DNA of 64,000 nt. Source: Larkinella arboricola. Lineage in GTDB: Bacteria; Bacteroidota; Bacteroidia; Cytophagales; Spirosomataceae. Shown here piece by piece: positions 17,715 to 27,438 of this stretch (position 1 is the stretch's first letter; each line of letters opens with the position of its first letter). Where the stretch lies: the NCBI RefSeq assembly GCF_003259745.1, contig NZ_QLMC01000009.1:1-64000 (forward strand), given 5' to 3'. The translations under genes and the position numbers were made by a program. The notes beneath the pieces are model-generated. The model did no database searches, was not told the DNA's origin, and saw only the letters and a program-made list of their open reading frames with translations.

Positions 17715-18728
17715 ATGAAAAAGGATCACTTTACGTTACCCATCTGTCTGTTGCTCCTGGTAACGTTAAGCAGTAACTGGCTGCGGCCGCCTGTTGTTAA
17801 CCGCCAGGAAACGCCAAAAATGATGTACGGAGATCAGTCGCGGCTGGGTCGGCCCTACGCCAAAGACCCGCACGTCGTCAAATTCAAGGGCCGTTACCTG
17901 ATGTATTTTTCGATACCGGCTTATACGGATTCCAGTGGCGTCAAGCACGGCTGGGGCATTGGGGTGGCGCAAAGCCGGAACCTGATTGACTGGGAGAAAA
18001 TTGGCGAGATTCCGCCCGTGGCTGACTACGAAAAAGCGGGGATCTGCGCACCCGGCGCTTTGCTGAAAGACGGAAAGGTACACTTGTTTTATCAAACGTA
18101 CGGGGGCGGCCCGAAAGATGCCATCTGCCATGCCTGGTCGGACGACGGTATTCATTTTACGCGCAACGCCACCAACCCGATTTTCCGCCCGACGGGTTCG
18201 TGGAATTGTGGCCGGGCCATTGATGCGGAAGTGTACCGGTTTAAAAACCAGTACTTTCTCTATTTTGCAACCCGCGATCCGGCCTATAAAAAACAGCTTC
18301 TGGGCGTAGCAGTGACGCCTTTGACCACGTCCTTCAACCGGGATGAGTGGCAGCAACTCTCCACCGAAGGGCCCATTCTGAAGCCGGAACTACCGTGGGA
18401 AGGTGAGTGTATCGAAGGCGCTTCGATAATTGAGCGAAAGGGTGAGCTGGTGATGTTTTACGCCGGGGCCTACAACAACTGGCCGCAGCAGATTGGGATT
18501 GCCCGCAGCAAAGACGGGCTGCACTGGGAGCGGATGCAATCAGACCCTTTTTTAAGAAACGGAGCACCGGGCAGTTGGAATGCCAGCGAGTCGGGCCACC
18601 CGCATATTTTTGAAGACGACGACCGACAAACCTATTTATTTTACCAAGGTAACAACGACAAAGGCCGTACCTGGCTGCTGTCCAACGAGAAACTACGCTG
18701 GAAAGGCTCCCGGCCTATTCTCCCGTAG
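17715..18728 (+). CDS. Secreted GH43-like five-bladed propeller glycosidase
   Basis: A 337-residue protein with a signal peptide (hydrophobic ICLLLLVTLSSNW) and GH43/GH32-type beta-propeller blades. Candidate catalytic acids are the Asp of YAKDPHVVKF, the Asp of RAIDAEVYRF and the Glu of GECIEGASII. This order (base Asp, pKa-modulating Asp, acid Glu) matches clan GH-F. Repeats such as WSDDGIHFTR and RSKDGLHWER are typical of the fold. GH43 members cleave arabinose or xylose linkages, and beside the acetylxylan-esterase-like gene this fits a plant-cell-wall xylan or arabinan substrate (inference). It is a single gene divergent from the PUL 1 sigma factor. Confidence 0.82.
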   Translation: MKKDHFTLPICLLLLVTLSSNWLRPPVVNRQETPKMMYGDQSRLGRPYAKDPHVVKFKGRYLMYFSIPAYTDSSGVKHGWGIGVAQSRNLIDWEKIGEIPPVADYEKAGICAPGALLKDGKVHLFYQTYGGGPKDAICHAWSDDGIHFTRNATNPIFRPTGSWNCGRAIDAEVYRFKNQYFLYFATRDPAYKKQLLGVAVTPLTTSFNRDEWQQLSTEGPILKPELPWEGECIEGASIIERKGELVMFYAGAYNNWPQQIGIARSKDGLHWERMQSDPFLRNGAPGSWNASESGHPHIFEDDDRQTYLFYQGNNDKGRTWLLSNEKLRWKGSRPILP

Positions 18729-18856
18729 ACAAGCCCCGGTTATTTCCGCTCTGAATGGGAGTAGGTATCACCTGCTGTCGTTGGAAAAAAGCCGAACCGC
18801 CGATGGAAGGATAGCCGTCTTTTAGGAACGCTTTTGTTTGCCCGCGTGCTGAAAAA

Positions 18857-18885
18857 CACCCGGAAGCCAGAATGGCTTCCGGGTG
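18857..18885 (-). terminator. Rho-independent terminator of PUL 2
   Basis: A 13-bp perfect stem (18857-18869 and 18873-18885) with a 3-base loop. The minus-strand reading is followed by a T run (TTTTTC), so it fits termination of the PUL 2 operon that ends at 18922. Confidence 0.82.
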
Positions 18886-18921
18886 ACATAAAAAAGTTAG
18901 ATTTAAAAAGCCTTCTTAAGA

Positions 18922-20703
18922 TTATTGACCCGTAGCATACACGTAATTGGCTCTACCGGCGGGCGCTGTATCTCCGTTTAACCAGAAATCCATCACATCG
19001 CCCTCTGTGACCATGTTGTCGCTCCATTTAAACTCAAAATCCGGTTCCCCACGCAGGCCCAGCATGGCTTTAGGCACTCGGATCTCCAGATTGTTCTGGC
19101 TCACCGCATAGTCCACTTCTCCGGCGGGTTGCCAGTTCCAGCCCGCGTCGGTTTTCTCGACAATGGCCTTCTGCGCCGGGTTCACCCGGTTGATCACCAG
19201 ATCGTAGCCTTCCCAACCGGTATTTTTATCCCGGTCGGTGTTGATGAAAAGCCGCATCCAGCCGGGGTCCGTTTTGGGCGTGAGCGGTTTTCCCGTTTCG
19301 ACGTAAAAGTAGATGTTGTCTGCATCGCGGGCCACTTTGGTGAGGACAATGTCGTTGCGGCCGGTGTTGTTGCGGTATACGAAGCTTCCCCAGCCGGGGC
19401 TGTCGCGCGGGATGGTATTGCCCTTGTGCGCCGAAAAGGCCGGGGTAACGGAGGCCCATTCCTCGAATTTGCCGTCGATGCGAACCGTGACCGGCGCGGA
19501 AACGGGTTGTTTAGGCGGTAAACCTTTGAAACGACGGATGTTGGCGGCCATTTGATAGTAGTAATTATCGCCGTGCCCGCCTTTCATCGGCTCGATGTCC
19601 CGGCTGCCTTCCTGATCAAATTCGTCGGGGAAAGCATTGGTTTGCTGCTGCCACACATCGTACCGCCCCGCGATCCATTCGTTCCAGCCGGTAATAAACA
19701 CCAGTTCGGGGTTGATTTCCAGCGCACGGTCCCATTGCTCCTGAAAATTATAGCCGTAATTCACGGCCCCCGGCTCGGTGATGTGCCCTTTTTGGTGGGT
19801 ATAACTTCGCCCGAATGAGCCGGGGGCATTCAGGGCGGTCAGGCCCCGTTCTTTGGTCCAGTTCTGGGCTACACCGACGGTGGCCTGTTCAAAGGTGCCA
19901 TCGGCATTCTTCTTAAAACCGTGTTGCGGGTAAATTTCCAGCCAGCCCCAGTGATCGGGCTTTTCGGGGCCTTTGTTGTACACCGGCTGTCCGGGCCGGA
20001 AGGTGAAGAACGCGCGCATTTCGTTTTCCAGGGCGGGTTCCGGGGTCCGGCCTTTGATGGGTTCGGTAAAGGCGGGGTCGGCCATGATAAATGGTTTTCC
20101 TTTCCACATAAACCACAAATCTTTGTAGTTGCCCGGCTTGTAAAGGTCGCGGTAGATCTCACGAATGATCTCTTTGCCGCCGTCGCCAACCCAGAAAGGC
20201 AGCATGAAGGCAATCTGCGGGGTTTTGACCCCGTCCTTCCGCGCCTGGGTCCACACCTCGCAAAGCTTCATGTACGATTCTTTCCAGGTAAGATTGCCGT
20301 TGGTACAGTCGAAAATGACCATATCCACGCCCGCGTCGGCCAGCATTTCGGCGTGTTTGCGCAGCACCCAGGCATCGGTATCCACATAATACCCAAACAA
20401 TGGCTCGGCCCAGAACCACGGACTTTTTCGCTTCGGCCAGATCGGGTTGTTATAATCCTGCACCGCCTTTGGGTCGCGGGCCAGGTACTCGGTCACATTC
20501 AGGGCGGGGTTGTTCTTCGACTGCTGGGTGTGCCACGTCCAGTAGAAGAGACCCACAAACTTATCCTTTTTCAAGGCCCCCGCCTGCCGGTGGTCGGGCC
20601 ATTTTCGGCCTACGGCGTCGGTGACGGTAACTTCGGCGGAGTAATTCTGGGCGTTGAGGGTGATCGTCAGTAAGGTAAAAAGAAAAGTCAGGTTGTATTT
20701 CAT
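18922..20703 (-). CDS. Secreted GH71/GH99-like TIM-barrel protein with C-terminal CBM9-like domain (copy 2)
   Basis: A 593-residue protein with a signal peptide (MKYNLTFLFTLLTITLNAQ). Residues ~45-400 form a predicted TIM barrel with FVGLFYWTWHTQ, GYYVDTDAWVLRKHAEMLAD, AGVDMVIFDCTNG, TGWNEWIAGRYD and SRDIEPMKGGHGDNYYYQMA. This pattern recalls GH71/GH99-type and WbsX-like glycosidases; the acidic residues of FDCTN and WNEW are the best catalytic candidates. Residues ~420-593 look like a CBM9/DOMON-type carbohydrate-binding domain (DADNIYFYVETG, MRLFINTDRDKNTGWEGYD). It is the last gene of PUL 2, 55 bases behind a paralogue. The enzymatic activity is not known to me. Confidence 0.7.
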   Translation of the reverse strand: MKYNLTFLFTLLTITLNAQNYSAEVTVTDAVGRKWPDHRQAGALKKDKFVGLFYWTWHTQQSKNNPALNVTEYLARDPKAVQDYNNPIWPKRKSPWFWAEPLFGYYVDTDAWVLRKHAEMLADAGVDMVIFDCTNGNLTWKESYMKLCEVWTQARKDGVKTPQIAFMLPFWVGDGGKEIIREIYRDLYKPGNYKDLWFMWKGKPFIMADPAFTEPIKGRTPEPALENEMRAFFTFRPGQPVYNKGPEKPDHWGWLEIYPQHGFKKNADGTFEQATVGVAQNWTKERGLTALNAPGSFGRSYTHQKGHITEPGAVNYGYNFQEQWDRALEINPELVFITGWNEWIAGRYDVWQQQTNAFPDEFDQEGSRDIEPMKGGHGDNYYYQMAANIRRFKGLPPKQPVSAPVTVRIDGKFEEWASVTPAFSAHKGNTIPRDSPGWGSFVYRNNTGRNDIVLTKVARDADNIYFYVETGKPLTPKTDPGWMRLFINTDRDKNTGWEGYDLVINRVNPAQKAIVEKTDAGWNWQPAGEVDYAVSQNNLEIRVPKAMLGLRGEPDFEFKWSDNMVTEGDVMDFWLNGDTAPAGRANYVYATGQ

Positions 20704-20758
20704 GGATTCAGGTCTTAAAAGTCAGGTTGTTTCAGGCTTCAAACCGGTTGGTAGTCCT

Positions 20759-22495
20759 TTACTGGCTCACGATGAAGTTGAACCGGCCACCGGGCGCCAC
20801 ATCCCCGTTCACATACCAGTCCAGCGGATCGGTATCCACCTGCATGTTGTCCGACCATTTGAACTCCAGGTTCAGGGGGGCTTTCAGGTTGGCCAGATCG
20901 GTACGTGGAACGGTGATCATCAGCTGGTTATCCCGCACCTGATAGGTCACCTTTTTCACGTTATGCCAGTTGCCGGAGCGGTATTGTTGCAGGGTATTGC
21001 CGCCCACCACGCGGTAGTCATAGCCTTTCCAGCCGGTGGTCGCGTTGCGATCGGTGTCGAGGTAGAGACGCATCCAGTTGTCGCCGGAGTTGGGGGTGAT
21101 TCTGGCGGTGGTCTGGGCGTAGAAATAGAGGTTTTTGGTATCGTGGGCTACTTTGAGCTGGTCGAAATCGTTGCGGCCGGTTTTGTTCACGTACGTATGC
21201 GCGGGCTCGGTCTGCGCGCCCGGGTGGTTGCGCTCCTGGGTGTCGCCGGTGTAATCGCGGTAGGTGAGCGTTACGGCTTTCCAGTCGTCGAGTTTGGTAA
21301 TGGTTTTGGCCGAACCGAGGGACGGGTTCGCTTCCACGCCCTTGTACCGGCGCACATTGCTGACGAGCTGCATGTAATAATGGTCTTTCAAACCCGCCGT
21401 CAATGAAGGCTCAATGTCGCGGCTGTATTCCGGACTGGCCTGATCGCAGAACCACGAATGTTCCGGGTTTGAGTCGTGGCTTTGAAACTTCCCGGCAATC
21501 CATTCGTTCCAGCCGGTGACATAGACGAACGGCACATTCTGTTTGAGGGCAAAATTCCACTGCTCCTGCACATTGTAACCGTAGACAATGTCCTTCTTCG
21601 GGTCGCCGGGGGAACCGTTGCGGTAGCTGCGACCCCAGTTGTCCTTGTTTCCGTAAAAGGCCGAACCGCCCATTCCTGCCGTCGGATTGGGGTGCTGGGC
21701 AACGGAAACGTTGATGATCTCAGCCTCGCCTTTGCTGTTATAATGGACCTTCTGCGGTCGGGTGAACGAGATCCACGGCCACCCGTTCACCTTCTGCTTT
21801 TCGGTCGGCCACTGCGATTCGCGGAAGGTAAAGAAGGACTGGAAATTTTTGCCATCGGCTTCTTTGGTGATGCCAATGATCAGCGGTTTGCCGTCGAGGT
21901 AATACCAGCAGTCGGGATGCCGGTAGGGTGCGCCTTCCTTGTAAAACAGATCATAGGCCTCCTGCATCGTTTCGCCGGATTGGGTATTGGTGTAAAAAAC
22001 GATCTTCGGCGCTTTGCGACCCTGGGCGCGCACGGCATCCATGGCTTTCATGAGCACATCGGCCTGCTTGCCGTAGGTGAGCCGGTTGGTTGCGTCGATG
22101 ACCAGAAAATCCACCCCGGCGTCGGTCAGGAGCTGGATGCTGCGGAGATGGACCCAATAGTCGTCGGCTTTGTAATACCCATAAATGGGCTGGCCCCAGT
22201 AGTACATACCGACGCTCTTGTTCGGGTCGCCACCCCAGTGCGGATTGTCAAAATCTTCGAGCACTTCGGGATGTCTGGATACGATCTCGTTCAGGTCCCA
22301 CGCCCGGGCCGGTGCTACATCATGCCACAGAAAGTAGAACATCCCGACCTGCCGGTTGGCTTTCGGAGCGCCCACGGCGTTGTGCTGCGGCAAGGTACGG
22401 CCCAGATCGTCGGTACCGGCCAGGGGCTGAGCCTGCGCGATACCGACCAGGGCGAATAGAAGGATGGTGAAGGATAGGGTTTTGTACGGTTTCAT
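20759..22495 (-). CDS. Secreted GH71/GH99-like TIM-barrel protein with C-terminal CBM9-like domain (copy 1)
   Basis: From ATG 22495 the protein has 578 residues with a signal peptide (MKPYKTLSFTILLFALVGIA, then QAQ). An upstream in-frame start at 22534 would overlap the SusD gene and is rejected. It is a paralogue of the next gene and shares its motif order: QVGMFYFLWHDV, YGYYKADDYWVHLRSIQLLT, AGVDFLVIDATNR, TGWNEWIAGKF, RDIEPSLTAGLKDHYYMQL, then the CBM9-like DTKNLYFYAQTT and MRLYLDTDRNATTGWKGYD. The conserved WNEW and DIEP elements in both copies point to active-site residues. It is predicted to act in the periplasm on glycan fragments imported by the two SusC/SusD pairs upstream. Confidence 0.7.
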   Translation of the reverse strand: MKPYKTLSFTILLFALVGIAQAQPLAGTDDLGRTLPQHNAVGAPKANRQVGMFYFLWHDVAPARAWDLNEIVSRHPEVLEDFDNPHWGGDPNKSVGMYYWGQPIYGYYKADDYWVHLRSIQLLTDAGVDFLVIDATNRLTYGKQADVLMKAMDAVRAQGRKAPKIVFYTNTQSGETMQEAYDLFYKEGAPYRHPDCWYYLDGKPLIIGITKEADGKNFQSFFTFRESQWPTEKQKVNGWPWISFTRPQKVHYNSKGEAEIINVSVAQHPNPTAGMGGSAFYGNKDNWGRSYRNGSPGDPKKDIVYGYNVQEQWNFALKQNVPFVYVTGWNEWIAGKFQSHDSNPEHSWFCDQASPEYSRDIEPSLTAGLKDHYYMQLVSNVRRYKGVEANPSLGSAKTITKLDDWKAVTLTYRDYTGDTQERNHPGAQTEPAHTYVNKTGRNDFDQLKVAHDTKNLYFYAQTTARITPNSGDNWMRLYLDTDRNATTGWKGYDYRVVGGNTLQQYRSGNWHNVKKVTYQVRDNQLMITVPRTDLANLKAPLNLEFKWSDNMQVDTDPLDWYVNGDVAPGGRFNFIVSQ

Positions 22496-22506
22496 AGCAA
22501 CAGGGG

Positions 22507-24276
22507 TTAATCGAGCCAGCCCGGATTTTGCCAATCCGTGCCGGAGAGGCCGACGATCTTGTCAACCTCGCTCTGGTCAATGGGGTACAGCAAATATTTG
22601 TCGGTGAAGGCGTTGCGGTTGGGGAATTTAAACCGCTTGTACACAAAGTTCGTCCCGCTCCGGGTGATCCGCATCCCCGTCACGAACCGGTCGGTCTGGT
22701 CGAGGACTTTCCAGCGACGCACATCGAAGAAGCGGTGTTCCTCGAAGGCCAGTTCAATGCGACGTTCGTTGCGGTATTTCTTTTCAAAGGCTTCTTTGGC
22801 CATTCCCGCCGGAAAGCCCGGCATCCCCGCCCGCGCCCGCACCGCATTCACCGCGTCCCGCGCCGACAGTGTGAGGTTGCCCACCTTCACGGCGGCATCC
22901 GGCCCCGCCGACTGGTAAGCTGATTCCGCAAAATTCAGGTACAACTCGGCCAGCCGCAGCAGCCGGACCCCTCCGTCGGCATCGTTATTCTGCCCCGACC
23001 GGTAGTTGTTGAATTTCCGCAGGTAATAACCCGTCCGCGTATGCTTGCGGTTGATTTCCGAAATTTCCTCCGCACCGCCCACGAAGGTTTCTACTTTCTT
23101 GCCATTCGGCTGATCGAGGTTGCGGACGGCGCCATTGTAATAAATGGAGGCATAAAAACGTGGGTCGCGGCCGGTGTAAGGGTTATCTTCCCTGTACCCT
23201 GATTTGGCGTTAATAATGGGCACGGTCCGGTTTGCGTCGGAATAGCCGGTAATGGGCGCTTCGCCGTTGGCCATTTCGTAGGCGTCTACGAGGTCCTGCG
23301 TAGGGCAGGGGCCGGTGCGATCCATGCCCGGATTGGTGGGCATACCGGCATACCGCCACACCTGCATGTTGTCGCCCCAATGGTAAATGGTCTCTTTGTC
23401 GGTCGCGCGCTGGTCGTTGGATGTGGTAAAGAAATAAAGCGCGTAGGCGTTCTGGGCAATGTCGGCAGCCGGTTTTTCGTCGAACAGCCGATACCCGTTG
23501 GCCAGGCATTGACCCAGAGCCTCAGCCGTGATCTCCGTCGCTTTCTGCCACGTATAAGTCCCATTCGACCAGAGCGGGCTGGCCGCGTAGGTCACCGCCT
23601 GCGATTTGATAGCGTAGGCGACGGCCCGCGTCATGATTCCGTACTGATTATCATAAATCTCCCAGGGCAGGCCGTCGCGCGTGGCCGGGTACGACAGGGC
23701 CTTGTCACAATCCGCGAGAATGAAGGTGACTACCTCGGAGAACGACGCCCGTTTGTCCTGTGAAAAGTCGTGGTTGATGGGCAGCGGCTTGTCGAAGATC
23801 GGTACACTCCCGTAGCGTTTCACGAGTTGCAGGTAATACAGGGCGCGTAAGGTATGGGCCTGGGCCGTCCAGGCGGCTTTTTCGCCCTCGCTGGCGTAGA
23901 CCGTCGCCGTTTTGATGTTCTCGATAAAGACATTGCATTTGCGAATGCCCTCATAGAGCTTGCCCCACGGACTGCCATCGGCGGAGTTGTCCTTGTAATT
24001 GGTTGACGTGACATTGCCGCCATACCAGACGATGTACCGCGAGCCGGGTGTAATGTCGTCGGCGTCCTGGGCCTCGTCGGTAAAGGAGGCCCGGTCCATG
24101 TAGGGCTTGGGAACGTAGCCGTAACACGAATTGAGGTAGCCCCGCGTCCGGTTGTAATCGCTGAAAACCTGATCCATCGTGATGCGCCCGTCGGTCGGCA
24201 GGTCGAGCTGCTCGTTGCAGGACAGCAGCAGGCCCGGGAGCAGGAAGGTCAGGAAAAGTATGTGGTGCTTTCTCAT
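22507..24276 (-). CDS. SusD/RagB-family lipoprotein (PUL 2, second pair)
   Basis: A 589-residue lipoprotein with lipobox LLLSC at about residue 20, followed by the SusD N-terminal pattern DGRITMDQVFSDYNRTRGYL. The TPR-like body includes VAYAIKSQAVTYAASPLW, and the C-terminal signature is FEEHRFFDVRRWK. It pairs with the STN-less SusC immediately upstream (12 bases apart). It shares organisation and motifs with the SusD at 27439 (TMDEIFADNDKTGAFLNSCY there), which suggests a past duplication of the SusC/SusD unit. Confidence 0.93.
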   Translation of the reverse strand: MRKHHILFLTFLLPGLLLSCNEQLDLPTDGRITMDQVFSDYNRTRGYLNSCYGYVPKPYMDRASFTDEAQDADDITPGSRYIVWYGGNVTSTNYKDNSADGSPWGKLYEGIRKCNVFIENIKTATVYASEGEKAAWTAQAHTLRALYYLQLVKRYGSVPIFDKPLPINHDFSQDKRASFSEVVTFILADCDKALSYPATRDGLPWEIYDNQYGIMTRAVAYAIKSQAVTYAASPLWSNGTYTWQKATEITAEALGQCLANGYRLFDEKPAADIAQNAYALYFFTTSNDQRATDKETIYHWGDNMQVWRYAGMPTNPGMDRTGPCPTQDLVDAYEMANGEAPITGYSDANRTVPIINAKSGYREDNPYTGRDPRFYASIYYNGAVRNLDQPNGKKVETFVGGAEEISEINRKHTRTGYYLRKFNNYRSGQNNDADGGVRLLRLAELYLNFAESAYQSAGPDAAVKVGNLTLSARDAVNAVRARAGMPGFPAGMAKEAFEKKYRNERRIELAFEEHRFFDVRRWKVLDQTDRFVTGMRITRSGTNFVYKRFKFPNRNAFTDKYLLYPIDQSEVDKIVGLSGTDWQNPGWLD

Positions 24277-24288
24277 GGATTCAAACGT

Positions 24289-27200
24289 TTAAAAAATAAC
24301 ACTAATGCCCGCATTGAAGACCCGGTATACCGGAAAGGCCAGGTACCCATTGCCTTCCGGCCCGAAATCGTCCGACTTCATCTTGTCCCAGGTCAGGAGG
24401 TTCTGGCCGCTTACGAGCACGCGCACCCGGTCGGCGCGGATCGTGCGGGCAAGCGTCGCGGGCAGTGTATAGGAGAGCTCGACATTCTTCAATCGCACGT
24501 AGGCCCGGTTATACAGGTAATAATCGCTCGGCTGGTGGTTTACAGTCTGCGCGAGCGACAAGGCCGGTGCCGTGATTTTCTCCCCTGCCGCATAGCGTTC
24601 CGGTGTCCAGGCATTGCGGTGCAGCGCACCAAACACACCGTCGTAATTGGTTTCCCACACGCCGGTGCCCGAGTACATGGTCGCGTAGTTGCCGACGCCC
24701 TGGAACAGAAAGCTCAGGTCGAAATTTTTGTACGTAACCCCGCCGGAAACACCGTAGATCACGCTCGGGATGTTGCCGGTGCCTACCGGCGCCTTGTCCC
24801 GCTCGTCGATCTTGCCATCGGCATTCAGGTCCTGGTAGCGCAGGTCACCGGGGCGGGGTTTGCCAAAGCTGTATTCGAGCTTGTTGTTGTCGACTTCCTG
24901 CTGGGAATTGAAAAAGCCGTTGCCGTTGCTGTAATCCACCTTATACCCGAACATCTGCCCGAATGCGTAGCCTTCTTCCCATTTGCGGTACGCATAATCC
25001 TCGGTTTTCTGGGCCTCGTTCCAACTGATGATCTTGTTTTTGGCGTAGCTGAGCATCAAACCGGCGTGAATGGAGAAATCTTTGGTCAAGCGGTTGGTAT
25101 ATCCCACATTCAGATCCACCCCTTTGTTCTCGAAAACGCCCGCATTCAGCTTCGGATAATTGTCCAGCGGAATGCCCTGGTACAGCGGAATCGTCGATAA
25201 GGCCCCCACTACCATGTTATCCATTCGTTCTTTAAAGACATCCACCGAAAACGTCAGCGCATTGAACAAACCCAGATCGAGACCGTAATTCTGCTTTTTC
25301 GATATTTCCGCGCGGATGTTCGGGTTGCCAACCTGGCCTTCGGTGATCAGGTATTGCAGCGACCCGATCGGCCCACCGCCCTGCATGGTCACATTGTCGA
25401 GGTAGGCGTAGCGCGCCAGGCCGCTCTGGTCGTTGGCGGTTTTGCCGTAGGAAGCGCGAAGTTTCAGGTTGGTCAGGAAGGCATTATTTTTCAGAAAAGC
25501 TTCCTCCGAAATCACCCAGGCTGCCGATACCGCCGGGGTGCTGGTGTAACGCACATTCCGGGCGTATTGCTCCGACCCCGAATAACCCAGGTCGACCTTC
25601 ACGAAATAGCGGTTATCAAATCCATAGGAAGCCTCAAAACCACTGCTCACCCGGTTGTAAGGCAACAGGGCGGGGGAGGAGTTGTCCGCTTTCGTCAGGT
25701 TCTGGTAAAACAGATATGCCATCGCGCCCACCCGGTGCCGACCGAAATCGCGTTTGTAATTCATCGCGAGGTTGTAGGTCAAATGGTAGTAGTACGAATG
25801 CGACTTGGAGTAGGCAAGTGGCGTGTTGTTCTGCGCTCCTTTTTTGATGAAGGTCAGTGTCGAATCACTGCTTTGCACCCAGCGTTCGTAGTCCTGTTTG
25901 GTCGAAAGGCTGCCCACGGAGTTGGTCTGGTACGCCAGCGTTCCCGTCAGGTTCAACCCTTTGGTGAGAAAACCCATGTCCAGATCGAGGCCAAACTGAG
26001 AAACGATGTTGGTTACCGTATGCCGGGTGTAGCCGGTGCGGTTGAGCATACCATACGTCGGCGACTCCACACGTTCGGTGGTGATTACTTTTCCGCCGGG
26101 ATCAATCGTTTCGCCCGACGCGTTCACCACCGGCTGCGTCACGGGACCGTACACCGTCGGCGGAATCTGGAAAATGCTGCTATACACATCCGCATTGCCC
26201 GCACCACCGGGCGTCCGCTCGCGCTTCACGTTCCCCGCCAGGCGGATGAATGCTTTCAGGTAGCGGTTCAGGTTCATGTCGATGTTTGAGCGGTAATTGA
26301 CCCAGACGTTGTTCGCATCCGGGTTGTAGCGGGTCTGGTCGGTTTTGAAATAACCGCCCTGGTGCATGAGGTTGATGTTGGAGAAAAACTGCACCTTGTC
26401 GTTGCCGCCGGTCACGTTCACGCTGGCACGCTGCATGGCGGCAAAGTCCTTCATGAAGCGGTTGTACCAGTTGTTATCGGGGTACAAATCCCGGTTCTGG
26501 CCGGAGCGGTAGCCCTCGATCTGCTGCGGACTGAACAGGTAGTTCCGGCCCAGCCCGTCGTTGAAGGCCGCCTGGTTGCGCATTTCGGCGTAGTCGGCGG
26601 CATTGTAAAACGTGGGCCGGGTGGTTACCTGCTGGAACGACTGGTCGAACCGTGCCTTGATCTGCAAGGGCCCCTTCCGGCCCCGTTTGGTTGTGACCAC
26701 GAGCAGGCCGTTTGCGCCCTGAATGCCGTACAGTGCCTGCGTGGAAGCGTCTTTGAGCACGGTAATGGACTCAATTTCGTTGGCCGTAATGTATTCCAGC
26801 GTTTGGTTGCTGTTGTAGGCGTTGATAATGCCGTCGATGATGACGAGCGGGCCGTTGGTGCGGGCGGCCGACAGGCCGCGAACGTACAGGCTGGTGGTGG
26901 CGCGGGAGAGTTCCGAGAACGTTTCCTGCGTCGTAAGCCCCGACAGCCGACCCGCCAGGGTCTGCGTCAGGTTGGCGACCGGCGATTTTTCCAGTTCTTC
27001 CCCTTTCACGGTTGACACGGCGCCCGACAGTTCGTTGCGCGACTGCGCGGTGTAGCCCAGCTGTATCACTTCGTCCTTGTGGTGCGGATCAAATTCCAGC
27101 CTGATAGCGAGATCCTGCTTGTCGGAAACCGCCAGTTTCTGGTTTTGAAACCCATACAGCGAACAAACGATGGCCCGGCTGCCGTCGTCGATGTTCATGA

Positions 27201-27405
27201 CAAATTCGCCCTTTGCATTGGTGGACGTACCATTTCTGCCGTTTTCGGAGGTGATAACCACACCGGGCACCGGCTGCCCCCAGGGGTTGCGCACGACGCC
27301 GTTGATGGTTGCGGTGAGGTCCTGCGCCTGTAACGGACCGGCCAGCAGACCGGCCACGAGGAAGGTCAGGAGCCGGTTTAGTTTCTTTTGGATAAAATCT
27401 ATCAT
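24289..27405 (-). CDS. SusC/RagA-family TonB-linked outer membrane protein without STN domain (PUL 2)
   Basis: A 1,038-residue receptor. The signal peptide (LLTFLVAGLLAGPLQAQ) runs straight into the carboxypeptidase-like domain (TINGVVRNPWGQPVPGVVIT), so the signalling STN domain of the neighbouring SusC is missing. The plug (LAGRLSGLTTQE, SLYVRGLSAART, SITVLKDASTQALYG) and the barrel ending FNAGISVIF are complete. It is predicted to transport only and to rely on the upstream SusC(STN)/FecR/sigma set for control. It also departs from the usual sequence at the plug start (VIQLGYTAQSRNELSG instead of VVVGYG). Confidence 0.92.
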   Translation of the reverse strand: MIDFIQKKLNRLLTFLVAGLLAGPLQAQDLTATINGVVRNPWGQPVPGVVITSENGRNGTSTNAKGEFVMNIDDGSRAIVCSLYGFQNQKLAVSDKQDLAIRLEFDPHHKDEVIQLGYTAQSRNELSGAVSTVKGEELEKSPVANLTQTLAGRLSGLTTQETFSELSRATTSLYVRGLSAARTNGPLVIIDGIINAYNSNQTLEYITANEIESITVLKDASTQALYGIQGANGLLVVTTKRGRKGPLQIKARFDQSFQQVTTRPTFYNAADYAEMRNQAAFNDGLGRNYLFSPQQIEGYRSGQNRDLYPDNNWYNRFMKDFAAMQRASVNVTGGNDKVQFFSNINLMHQGGYFKTDQTRYNPDANNVWVNYRSNIDMNLNRYLKAFIRLAGNVKRERTPGGAGNADVYSSIFQIPPTVYGPVTQPVVNASGETIDPGGKVITTERVESPTYGMLNRTGYTRHTVTNIVSQFGLDLDMGFLTKGLNLTGTLAYQTNSVGSLSTKQDYERWVQSSDSTLTFIKKGAQNNTPLAYSKSHSYYYHLTYNLAMNYKRDFGRHRVGAMAYLFYQNLTKADNSSPALLPYNRVSSGFEASYGFDNRYFVKVDLGYSGSEQYARNVRYTSTPAVSAAWVISEEAFLKNNAFLTNLKLRASYGKTANDQSGLARYAYLDNVTMQGGGPIGSLQYLITEGQVGNPNIRAEISKKQNYGLDLGLFNALTFSVDVFKERMDNMVVGALSTIPLYQGIPLDNYPKLNAGVFENKGVDLNVGYTNRLTKDFSIHAGLMLSYAKNKIISWNEAQKTEDYAYRKWEEGYAFGQMFGYKVDYSNGNGFFNSQQEVDNNKLEYSFGKPRPGDLRYQDLNADGKIDERDKAPVGTGNIPSVIYGVSGGVTYKNFDLSFLFQGVGNYATMYSGTGVWETNYDGVFGALHRNAWTPERYAAGEKITAPALSLAQTVNHQPSDYYLYNRAYVRLKNVELSYTLPATLARTIRADRVRVLVSGQNLLTWDKMKSDDFGPEGNGYLAFPVYRVFNAGISVIF

Positions 27406-27438
27406 AGCAATGATCGTCTGAGCCCTGAATATTCTTTT

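Noticed and set aside
24262-26289. Plus-strand open frames over the STN-less SusC gene
   Set aside because: They are antisense shadows of a complete SusC receptor, with no recognisable protein motifs.
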